Part shown: in pieces, positions 26,301-38,300 of the stretch | Numbering within the stretch: the stretch's first letter is position 1 | Layout of the letters: every line of letters starts with the position of its first letter | Source of the DNA: Micropterus salmoides | Taxonomy: Eukaryota; Chordata; Actinopteri; Centrarchiformes; Centrarchidae | Length of the DNA: 64,000 nucleotides | Assembly: GCF_014851395.1 (NCBI RefSeq) | Contig: NW_024041484.1 | Span: forward strand, 1,567,015 to 1,631,014 | Direction: 5' to 3' | The notes under the pieces: model-generated | Database searches by the model: none | Seen by the model: the letters and a program-made list of their open reading frames with translations, nothing else | What the model was told of the DNA's origin: nothing | Program-made: the position numbers and the translations under genes

Positions 26301-29300
26301 AGAGCAAAATCACACTCTGGTTGAACCAATCCACCTGCAACTTATCTAAGAGAGGGAGGAATTGGACATGGTATTACTTTATCACATTTACATGAGCAGC
26401 TGGGTAGCATTTAAGCCAAGGCCTACAGAACAACTCAATTTGGCCTAAGTGAATTCCCCCCAAGCAGCGTAGATGTGACTAAATTGGGCATTGGAACCAT
26501 TGTATTTTGGTGGGACAAGCAGAGATGCTCACAAGTCTTTGAGCTAGAGTCCAAGCCAAGTCTCAAGTCTCTGAGCAAGAGGCCAAGTCAAGTCTCAAGT
26601 CTCTCGTGATTATAACGAATGCTGTATCACCTGCTGCGTTCAATCCAGGTTGCTTATAAAACTGCATACCTATAAGGAATTCTGTAACTGTAACCCTGGC
26701 TTATTAATTACTGCAAGTTAACACACACCCCAGACTCTTAAACCCAGTGTAACGTTAACTAAATAAAACTGTAAAATTACATGGTCAACAATAAAGCTGT
26801 AACCTGTTTTTAACTTACAGAGCACAACCATGTAATGTGCAATGCAGTCAATGATGTCTTAAACTACTGTAAGTCAACACATCCCCAAATCTCAAACCAG
26901 TGTAACGTTATAACGAAATAAAACTGTAAGGTTACATGATCAACTATAAACCTGTAAACTCTTTCTAGTCAACGGTAATTATTAACTTGATGGCAGCCAG
27001 CGGGACGTAAATGATTACGTTAATTGACCACCACAAGTTTGGCAAGTAAACAAACGCTCATTCATCTTTTCATAATGAACGACAGTCGGAGCAGACCTCT
27101 CGTAGGTCGTAGCTGAAGCACGAAGCAAGCTAACGTTAGATGGCCAATGCTGAGCTAAACATGTTTACTCACCACAGGTTACTAACCTATTTGCATTCAG
27201 CGCATCTTTGTTTGGGTCGTCTTTGGTAATGTTAACAATAACCAGAGTTAGCAGCTCTTTGAATCCCCACCAGAGATGAGCCCAATGAGGGTGGTGTCAT
27301 CCGCAAACTTCAGGAGCTTGAGAGAAGGGGGGAAGAATGCAGCCTTGAGGGGAACCGGTGCTGATGGTCCTGGAATCAGAGAGATGTTTTCATGCTGCTT
27401 CCTGTCCGTCAGGAAGTCAGTGATCTACCTGCAGGTAGAGTCAGGCACGTTCAGCTGAGAGAGCTTGTCCTGCAGCAGGGCCGGGATGGTAGTGTTGAAA
27501 GCAGAGCTGAAATCTAAAAACAGGATCCTGGCATAGGTTCCTGGGGAGTCCAGGTGCTGGAGGATGTAGTGAAGGGCCATGTTTACTGCATCATCTATAG
27601 ACCTGTTGGCTCTGTAGGCGAACTGCAGGGGGTCCAGGAGTGGGTCTGTAATGGATTTTACAGAGGTCAGGGCGACGTGTCTTTAGTCGTTTAGTCCAGT
27701 GGTACTTGGTTTCTTGGGGACAGGGATGATGGTGGAGACTTTGAAGCAGACTGGCACATGCCATGTCTCCAGTGAGGTGTTAAAAATGTCTGTGAACACC
27801 GGAGACAGCTGATCAGCACAGTGCTTCAGGGTGGATGGGGAGACAGAGTCCGGCCCAGCTGCTTTGCTGGGTTTCTGCCTCCTGAACAGTCTGTTGACTT
27901 CCCCCTCTGAGACGGAGAGAGGAAGGGAGGGGGTGGAGCTGGCAAACTCTGAAGAGTGGGGGGAGGAGATGGTGGACTGGGGTTGAAAATGAGCGGAAGA
28001 GTCACGGGGGATGGTGTCCAATTGACTCTCAAAGCGGCAGTAGAACTGGTTCAGCTCATTTGCCGGGCGAGAGTCGTTGATCTAGTGGGGGGCTTTGGGT
28101 TTGTAGTTAGTGATCTGTCTGTCTGTCTGTCCCCCTCCAGACAGAAGTGGCGTCGTTTGCAGAGAATTGGTTCTTTAGCCTCTCTGCGTTCTCTGCAAAC
28201 GACCACTTCTGTCTGGAGGGGGTTCAGACAGACATTTAGATGCTTTGTTGCATATCATATAATGTGCATGCCGACAGTGTCCATGACGACACTGTGTCTG
28301 ACGTATATGTCTCATTATGTGTAGTATAACTTAGGATATAAAAACTGAAGTCAAGTATATTACTGTTATTGGCACGTCATGTCCATGCATACATGTGCAG
28401 TGCAGTGCACTAATTTGTTCTCTGATATCAGATTTCTGTTCAACTTGGGTTGAATTTACTTTATACGGTGTGCATACGCTTGCTCCAGTCATGTTGCTGA
28501 GCTGGTAAGGAGATATACAGCTGAACCGAAGCCATGTTTACCATCTTCTCACTGACCCGCCCTTCTCTGCTTCTGATTGGCTTGTAGTACTTAACTAGGA
28601 ACTGCACATGTGCAACTCCCAACAAAGATCATTTAGAAACAAGATGTATCACTCCACAGCTAAAACGAAGCCTTCAACACACAGGGTGAAAAGAGGAGTG
28701 TTTTGAAACATTGCCATTTTGAAACACCATGTTCTAAAAGTTGTGAAACGTTGCAGTTTGGTTAGGTTTAGGCACAAAAAGTATTTGGTTGGGTTTAACA
28801 AAACTACTTGGTTATGGTTGGGAAAGGATCATGGTTTGGGTTGAAATAACTACGTATGTCAGTTAACATGTAAGTTAACTAACGTCACTTATGTCAATTT
28901 ATGTAACCCAAATAAATATATTTAATGTTGACTTTATGTTTTACACAGGACGAGAACCCTGGTTCAAAGTTGGGGTTCTGGCCCTCCATCCACCCCAACC
29001 ACCCCCTTACTCAGTCTTTTCTGTTAAATATCATAAACCTACCTTTACTGTCAAAAACTGACGCTACGGGGCTTCCCCCACTACGTTGAACTGTGACAAT
29101 ATCCTATCTATATCTATGAATTTTTGGTTCTTGAAGGGTGGAAGTACAGGATGATTTGCTCTGCTCTCTATTCTCTCTATTGGTCACATGGACTTGTGCA
29201 TGCAGTCTCTTGACTATAGCCCTGACTACAACATCTTTAATTTATAGCGCACTTCTGCTCTAAACAATCTGCCCTACAGGCCAAGCACATCACCTCAGAC

Positions 29301-32300
29301 GACCCTTCAGTCAGTCAGTGGACAGCAGTCTCCCTCAGGCCTGCAGGTTGCTCCAGAGACCTGCACCATCCTGGACAATGTTTTCCAGAGGATGAGATCG
29401 AGGTTAGAGCAACGCCACAGCAGCCTGACTGACTGCATCCAGGCCGTCACGCACAGCTCTGATGGGACACTGTCAGAGACAGATGTATGGAAGGTGTGTG
29501 GGAAACAAACAAAAGCTACATGACCATTTGTACAGCAGAGATATACATATTTAGTGTTTGCGATTATAATTCATACTAAAATTTATTTTAAAAGCTGAAT
29601 GCCATTCTACTGCTATGCAGTCTGACTCATAGCAAGTGAACTGCCGGTACAAGCCAAGTGGCTGAAAAGTAAAGCTAAACCGGAAGTGCTAAAAATAGCA
29701 GTTTTTTATATGGCTACTTGTTCTCCGTAGTCAATCCCAATAGACCATATGTTAAAATGTTATGTTGTTAAAGTTATGCATGCATAAGGGTGTGGCTGCT
29801 TTGAGTGACAGGTGAGGGGTGCCCTGCTGTCACTGCTATCTGCTGTCTGCTAGCCATCACCTCAGCTGATTCGAGTCACTAAGGTTGACATTGGTTTTTG
29901 CCTTTTGGAAATTTTTTCATGCAAATGTCAGACGAATAATATGGCTCGGTGTGCGGTTAAGTGACAGACCATCCAAGAAGGCTGAGCTCCAGGATTTTCA
30001 GTGAGTGAAATTCATGGAATGTTATTTTATGTACTGTATGTTAGCAATAATTACATACATAGTTATTAAGCTTAGCTCATTAACTAGCTAACTAGCCAGC
30101 TTGGAGCAACGTAAAGCTGTGCTAACAATGCTAACTTAATGAGAGTGTATGCTAGCCACAGATATTAAACAGGTACAGTATGCACCAAAGTTGTCTGTGT
30201 GTGGTTGGAAAATAAAGGTCCACCTCGTTAGTTAGCTGATGTCATGCAATATTAATGTTAATGCCATATGGACAATGTAATGTTAACATGAAGTGAATGC
30301 TAGATTTGGCTAGATACTGTGATCAGGAAGACGAAGGACCTGCGGACACTATTAGAATAAATGGCTGCACCTGTGCCTGCTAATAAGGTGTAAGGCATGT
30401 GAGTGACGTAGTCAGCCATCCTGTTATCTGGTCTAATGCGGATGGCAATTGCGGTGTATTACAGTTTCTGTAGTGTAATGGATTAGACGCTCACCTTCCA
30501 TGCTCAAGGTTCCTGGTTTGAGACCAGACGAAAACAATGACCTGTATTTTGGTCTCTTATCATGCATTGTGTGATTAGGGTGATGTTCGCTGGTGTGTTA
30601 ATGCTGGTGGTCCAGTGGGCACTGACTACATTTGACTTTGCCCTTATCCCAATAGCGACAGCTCTTAGAGGGCAATGCCTATATGAAATAGAACGTTGGT
30701 TACGTATTGTAACCCCAGATTCTATGAATATAGGCGTAGCCCTCTAAGCTGCGGCCCGACTGGTGCCACCAGCGTTGGCTGAAGAAAAAAAAAAAAGCTG
30801 ACCTTTTGGGTGCAGATCTCTGGTCTTGCCGGTATTATTATTATATACCCAATTTGCTGACCTAAGAGAGGCCCGTGCACGGCACATGGGCGCGAAAGGA
30901 ATCTTCAGGACTGCGTATGCGCGCGGGGATGAACCCAATAGCGACAGCTCTTAGAGGGGTACGCCTATACTCATAGAATCTGGGGTTACAATACGTAACG
31001 TACGTTGCTTTCACATCCATAGGCTCAGACGTCCACCATCGTGATCCGGTAATGTGCATCACATGCAGCCATCAAAACGAGTGAGTTACTCCCTTTAAAA
31101 TTAAAGTAGTCACTTCACTCCCTTTAAAATTAAAGCATTTCGGGGGGGTTTGATGGTGACATGTTTCCCATCGATAGCGCCAAGACACATAGGGAAGTTC
31201 CAAAAATCCTGTGCAATGCTCCACTGTGTCTGGGACGGGAAGGGGAAGAATTTCATTTAGTACAACGTAATCGCATCACTCAGTCGTCCCGAACCTAAGA
31301 AGCTACGTTCACACCCGCTTGGGTTCATTTCCCTTTATCTCCCCTTCGCCTTGACCTTCGGCGTCATACTGGCAATTCAGACTCATTCCCCAAATACTGC
31401 GTTCTACTCAAGCAACCATATAAATTGGGTCAGCGTACACCCTTCTTTTCTTCGGAGTCCATGACCCCAAACACTCGCAAGACCCTCGTGAACCAATCGC
31501 AACTCTCCCAGAGTACAACACGTCAGATCGTCTCTGAGTCGGTTTCAGTGGCCTTTCGATTCCTGGTGCCACCGCCATTTCCGCCAAGCACTCTTTCTCA
31601 TCATGCTTTTCTCCCATCCATTACCCCGGTCACTCCTTCAGTATCAGAGCTACCCTTACAGCCTCCCACGTCATTCCCGAGCACCTGATACATATCATGT
31701 GCCGCTGGTCCTCCCAAACATACTATGATCACAATCATTCAGATCCCAAAGATCTTAGATCAGCTGCTGATCTAAGAGCTTTTGGGTGTCTGTGGTGCGA
31801 GGGTGCTACGGCGGATTTCCCTACCGTAGCTTCCCCACAACGCTTTCGAATGTCTCTTCGGCAACCGCAAGCCTTGTACATCTTCTGTTTTGATCATCTA
31901 TAAATCATTTAATCATACCTGTTGATTGTGTGGTCCTTGCTAGTGCAGTGGTGCTAATTAGCAGAGTTTCAGGAGCGGGACCACCCAGCTACCACATCAT
32001 CGCCAGCATTCCCATAAATACCCACACGTCCTAACTCCTCCCCTTCGCTCTCGTATCCTGCATCCCTCCCCCCACATCCCTTTCTCTGTCCTGCCTCCTG
32101 ATCTTCTTCCTCTCCACAGGGTTATAAGGGGGTCCGTTGTGCCCGGGTGCTACAGCAGATTTCCCTATCGTAGCTTCCCCACAATTCTTTCAAATGTGTC
32201 TTTGGCAACTGCAAGCCTCGTACATCTTCTTGGGCCTGTGCAAGTGGTAACAGCTTTGCCTGGCATGGGCCGATTGAGCTGCAGAGTCCGTGGGGTGGTA

Positions 32301-35300
32301 AAGGGAAAGCGGATAAAGGGAGGGAACGTAAGGATGAGGAGGAGCAGAGGTGGCAATGGTGTTATGACTACAGATGTTATTTTTTGGCAAATATGTCAGA
32401 GCTATGTTTAGGCAAATTCAAAAACAGTGACAGTGCCATCTCTAAGCAGTTCACTGCGTTTGGAGGTGGTCTTTAGTTAGCTGCTGTACTTAAAAACATA
32501 TAATTTCCCCTACGTGTGAAATGAACTCCATCTTTCAAAAACAGTGCAGGACTGTCATGTTTAATGTGAGTGTTCTGAATCAGGGCACCATTTATTCTAT
32601 GAACAAATGTAGACATGACGCTGTTGACAAGTTTTCTGGCCTTGGCACCATCCTTCCACTGGCACCTTTGAGTCACAGACCAGGGTACAGGAGGAAACTT
32701 GTGCAGGTCCTCCTTCATCATGTTGACCAGCTTGACGCTGCTGACCATGTCGTTGCTGCCACAGTAGATGATGAAGACATCTGGTGCTCCTCTTCCTCGC
32801 ATGGAGTAGAAAAAGAAGGGAGAAGGCCTTTCCACATCAGTCCCCCCACCACTGTCACATCTGGCATGCTTCCCAAGGTCTCTGCAGCTCTCTGGGCACC
32901 TTGTTAGACGTAACATAGTCAGCAATGATCCATACTGTGGTTGTAGAGTGTAATAAATTCTTCAGGTAATGAAAAATATAAAACAATCTATAAAAGTGGC
33001 TCTGTTTTTCCGTTGATAATACTATTACAGTATGTCACATCTGTAGGAGAAAATGGTACAAGGGAGCAACCCCTTAAAATATGGATGACCGTATTTTCAA
33101 TCTAAAATCAGCTGTCTAGAGTAAATTGCAGTTTATGCTGTGTGGCCATGACCTCAACAAGGACCGATCACTGAAAGAAATAAACATCTCGCAACAAATA
33201 TAAAAGTGCCTTTCTTTCTCAGCAGTCATATTCAACATAATAATCTCACACAGCGCTGCTGATAGTGGCATTCAAATCAGCTCAAATCAGTGTGGGAAAT
33301 TACAAGCTTTATGGTAAGCTGTTATGCACCAATGCATCCACAATGTGAATCAAAGTGCAGATTTTTGAATTTCTTGTTTGGTAATATTCCTTCAATCTAT
33401 CTCAATTAAGGAATGTACCTACCTTTCATGTCAGAATGATAATGGGTCATGAGTTCAGAGTTGTTATAAATATGTCAAACACAGAAAATCTTACTGTTTT
33501 TTGACCAAAGGGCAGGGGGATATGTGATGTGTGAATCTTTGCACAAGCAGATAGGTAAAGAAAGAGAAGTACAGCGTACTGAGGGTGAGAACTCTTAGTA
33601 GAAAACAAGCACAAATACCCAATGTAAAAGAGGCTGCAATGTCTACAATTAGATCCTAAAAATAAAAGATACACATGGTGCTCGATACAAGCTGTCTGAA
33701 TCAATGTTCCTGTTTGTTAAATGTTCAGCAACGGGCATCAGTTTGGTTCTATGAATCATCACATCACTCTACCTGAGCCTCACAATATTCACTTCGGTCC
33801 TATTATGTTTCACCCATTCGAGATTCTAACTGATGTTGACTGTGCTGCTACACAGGATCTTTTTTTTTTAGCTTTTTTGAGAGGATAATTCCGATTTATT
33901 ACCACTTTGTTGTTATTTTCATTATTATAGCTATGGCAAGATTATGATAATATTGTACTAATGTACAAACTAATTAAGATTTGAGAACATTGTGACAAAA
34001 ACATTTTTTTAATTTCTCTGTATGAATATATTTTGCTGAAAATACTGTACTGTACTACTGTACTATTACTTGTAAAGAAATATATTTACATTGCTGTATT
34101 GGTACTTTTATTTAAGTAAAGGAGCTGAGTGGACTTTGCAGATTTGTAATGTGCCCCGAGCTGCAGTCTTTAGAACAACTGTCTGGAGGAACGTCTCAAA
34201 CAAGCTTGGCCACGCCAACCATGTGTTTGTTTTGATGGAGACAATAAGATATCTGATCTCAGACATATTCGGCTGTACATATCGGATCTAAATAATATTT
34301 TTATATTCATTATTTGGTGTGTGGCAAAAAAAAATGCAGTGCTCAAGTACATGAGCAGTCACAGAGCTGCTTCCTGGGCTTGGTTCAGAGGCTTTTTTTT
34401 ATCAATAAAACAGACGGGCTGAAAGAATTCTTTGCCATAATTTTTTTTTTTAAATGTCAGTTATCAGCAGTTAACATACTGAGTAGATAGGAGCTATGGC
34501 CAAAACTATGAGATGAACCCAGAGGTTATAATAAACCAGAGTTATTCTTTAAGAGCTAAAGTCACAGTATGGTTTACTGTGTGTACACATTGAGGTCCTG
34601 TATGTTGATTTTAATTGCTAAATAGAAACAAATCCATCAGGAATATAGTGGAATTGTGGCATGGTAAAGTCATGTCCTAGTAAAACGAAACATTATTTGA
34701 GTTATTTAAAAAACATGATCATTTATTATCGTTTTGAACAAATGACACAGTGTGACAGAAGGGCTAGAGCAGTCACCCCACCTGGATTTAAACTCAGGTC
34801 TACAGGGTACCAAACATGCAACTTGACCGCAACACCAAACTGCCAGGCCTGTTGGTATGACAGTCACAGCGCATACTCAACCGTAGTGACGGTGGTCAGT
34901 CACACACAGTAAATACATACATAAAATCAGTATATATCATGTATATATATTTGACTTTGTTTCTTTAATTTGCTTTTATTTAACATTTTAAATCTTTCAC
35001 AGTTGGTCAGTGAAGGATACAGGTCAAATGTGCTTGTGAATGTGGTTCTGACTCTGAGAAGTCAATGCAACCTGGCCTGAGAATGCCAAACCAGTTGCGC
35101 TTTCTCTCCATTTGCTCCCAGATACTAGAGGACAGCTGGGTCATCTTAGACGATACAAATTTCAACAAGTTCACTAAACTGCTGGGCTGCAGGGATGGAC
35201 GGATTGAGTGCTCACTGTTCCTGGCAAAGTATGAGGGTGAGTTAGAACATCTTGACCAGAGGTGTCCCATCAATCCCATCAGTTCTGCATGGCAGTGTTT

Positions 35301-38300
35301 TCAATGTTTAAAGAGAGATTTTAAAAATCCCTTCCTACTCCCCACCAGGCTCCCGTCCCCCTCCACTCCTTCTTGCCTTGCATCCAAACTCCTACCCCAC
35401 CCATGGTGATCAAACATAAGCCCCCCGCTTCCTGTAAAATGATGTCTTTCTTAGCACATGAGCCATTGGAGAAATCATCCTGGATTATAAATAGAGTAAG
35501 AGTGAGCCTCTTCGTCTCTCATTAGCAGAGTGAAAAAGCACACAGACACCGAATCGCACTCATTTTTGCTTGTTTGGGCTAATTATGTGCTTTGGAAGCA
35601 GAAAACAGAGCAGCAGGGCATCGCACTAATTTGTATCCTCTAAAAAAAAAGAAACACAGTAGAAAGAATAACAAAATAGAGAAGAATCATTAAACAAAAC
35701 CAGGACGTAAAGTTAGTCATGTTTGCAAGGCATACAAAAGGAGTTTCCTAGATTTAGAATACAAGTGTGCTTCTAATTGAATGTAAATTAGGTCAGGCAG
35801 TTAAATGGCCAGTGTGCTTTCCAGACATGAAGGGCATTCTGCGGAGTATGGAAAAACACAAATAAATCACAAAATGGAACACAAATTCCAATTTGTTGGG
35901 TATAATTCTCTCACAAAGAGATGGGAATTTAGGGGAAACTGTTCATGTTTATTAAGGGACAACAATGTGCATTGATTAACCTGGGCACTTGCTTAATTAT
36001 CATCTGCGGTCCCTGGCAGGTTGATGGCATATAAATGACATTGAAAGAAAACATAGAATAAGCACAGACAAACTGTAAAACAGTGACATAACCGCCACCC
36101 AGATTATGACAGGATGTTTGTTTGTCCAGAAGCCACTGATGTGGAGAAGGTATTCACCAACATAATTATCAACCATTTGTGAGGTTTTACTCAAACACAT
36201 CGTTTTCTGTCAACAATGTATGATTTTATCCATTTAATTACATCAGTTAATTGTGTCCTTGATTAAAAGGCCGAATATGTAACATCTCCTGTCCCCATTG
36301 TTTCTGTAGAGGCCACAGTCAGAGACAGAGAGCAGGGCTCTGAGGGTCATGGTGAGAAAGCTGAGGTTGATCCCCTGCTATCTTGTGCTGAGCAGTGCCT
36401 GGCTGCTATGAAGACCAGGATCAAGATCATTCATGGGGTAAGGAAAATGTTTGCAGGAAATCTTTCAGACCAGCTACAAAATCAGAAATCAGCTGCTTAA
36501 TAAACATCCTTATTGTTTAATAAAAAAATAAGGATGTCTTAAAAAGAATGATGTGAATTCACTGCTTTTTCAAGATTCAAAAGCAAATAAGGAGAGAGAG
36601 AAGGGGAACAACACACAGCAAAGGTCTCCACTTCATACTTTACAGGAAACGATACAGAATTACTCTGTCAGACAACAGTTTTGTTACACAAAAGTTTGAG
36701 TAGTCACTAAGGAAAGAGTGAGAAATGAATCAGGAACGACCTTCCAATTAATGAATTGTTAATAAGTAGTTCCAGAATAACTGAATTGATAATGATGAGA
36801 AACTCAAGAACAGACTTGGAGATACTGTTACTCTATTACTACTCTGTGTCTGAGTCTCTGTTCCTGTCTAGCACTGGCTGTTACCAACAGTAACAATAGG
36901 TGTCATCAAATCAGCCAGGACTAAAACTCTTAAAGGTTCCTATGGAGTTTTTGACCTCTACTAGAACTATGGATCTGTTTTTGTATCAGTAGGTCCCCGT
37001 TTTGTTTATCCCAGTCACACACATGAGGATGAGGACATACTGTACATGCATGCATGTGTGCACGTGGGTGACGCAATGCAGAGCCCTGCCAAAGGTTTCA
37101 CACTGTTCCACTGAACTACAGGTAGCAGTAACACACAGAAATATGCAGCAATGTGCCAACAAAGACAGAGAAGAAGAATCCTGCAAGCAAGTACACATAA
37201 ATGTCAAAAATGCTGGATTCTAAAACACTTGAAAACTTGGCTTTGCAAATGTTTTATAAGGAAGGAAATGCATTCATTACATTTTTTAGAGGTAAAGTTA
37301 GAAACACTGGCATAACTTGAGTTTATTTACAGGAAAACTCCACAGGGCACCTTTAGCGATAATAATGTCTTGGAATGTGAAATCTCTAAGCAAGAAAATA
37401 TGTTTTAGGATCTATTAGCATGTGCTTTGTAAACAATCATCACACAGTACACACATCTATTCCATCAATGAATGTCTCTGTTCTGAGAACCCAATCTCTT
37501 CCCATTAGGACAACCTGACAGCGTTCTGCCTGATGGACAGGAAACATAAAGGCGTGGTCGACTGCCATGATTTCAAAAGGCTGTACAACAGCCTGAGATT
37601 TTTCTGCAGGGATGGAGAGTACCAGCGGCTGCTGGATCTGATTGGCCTTCATCCCGGTGGCAACCTCAACTACGCAGAATTTGTTGATGTTGTTGAAAAT
37701 CATGGCAAACGCAAACAAGGGACACAAAGAGCGAGTTTGTGAGTCTGATATGTTCGTTATTACTGATGTTTGGCAACTTTGAGGGAAGTTGGCTCTTTAG
37801 TGTGCTTCTATGTTTGTTTTCTGTCTCTCCTGACAGACAAGAGCAGCTCCATGAACTCCTGGCCTGTGAAGCACGCTACAAGTGGGCAGACATGTCTAAG
37901 GTCAGCAACACATACAAAGGCACACATAGAAGGATTCTTTGCATGATGCAGAGATCTGTACCTGTTCCTCATTCCCGTCAGGTGCTGTGCCAGTTTGACA
38001 CTGATAGTCAGGGTTGGATCCACAAAAATAGCTTGAGGGAATTTCTCTTCACCTATGCTCTTCCCATGAGGTCTGACGAGTTTGACCAGCTTTGGTTGAG
38101 GTAAGAGATACCCAGCTGAGGCATACCAATCACCACATCATGCAGTGCTCTTGTCTGCGCCAGCCACAGTTTTTAACTTCATTTTGACAGGTATGACCCA
38201 GAGCAGCGGGGCAGTGTAGCGGTTTGTGACTTCCTAGAAAAACTGGGGATTTATCATGAAGGGGAACTCAGGTCTCTGAGCCAGAGGCTAAAGCGAACTG

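Noticed and set aside
31408..31617. 69-residue - strand frame
   Set aside because: It is antisense to the recombinase remnant and has no recognisable motif.
35065..35409. 114-residue open frame beginning with Met
   Set aside because: It contains efcab6 exon 11 but runs through both splice sites into intron; the exon borders at 35122 and 35236 fit phase and family length.
37739..38104. 121-residue open frame spanning exons 14 and 15
   Set aside because: The 81-nt intron happens to be open; splice sites on both sides and the family pattern show that it is removed.
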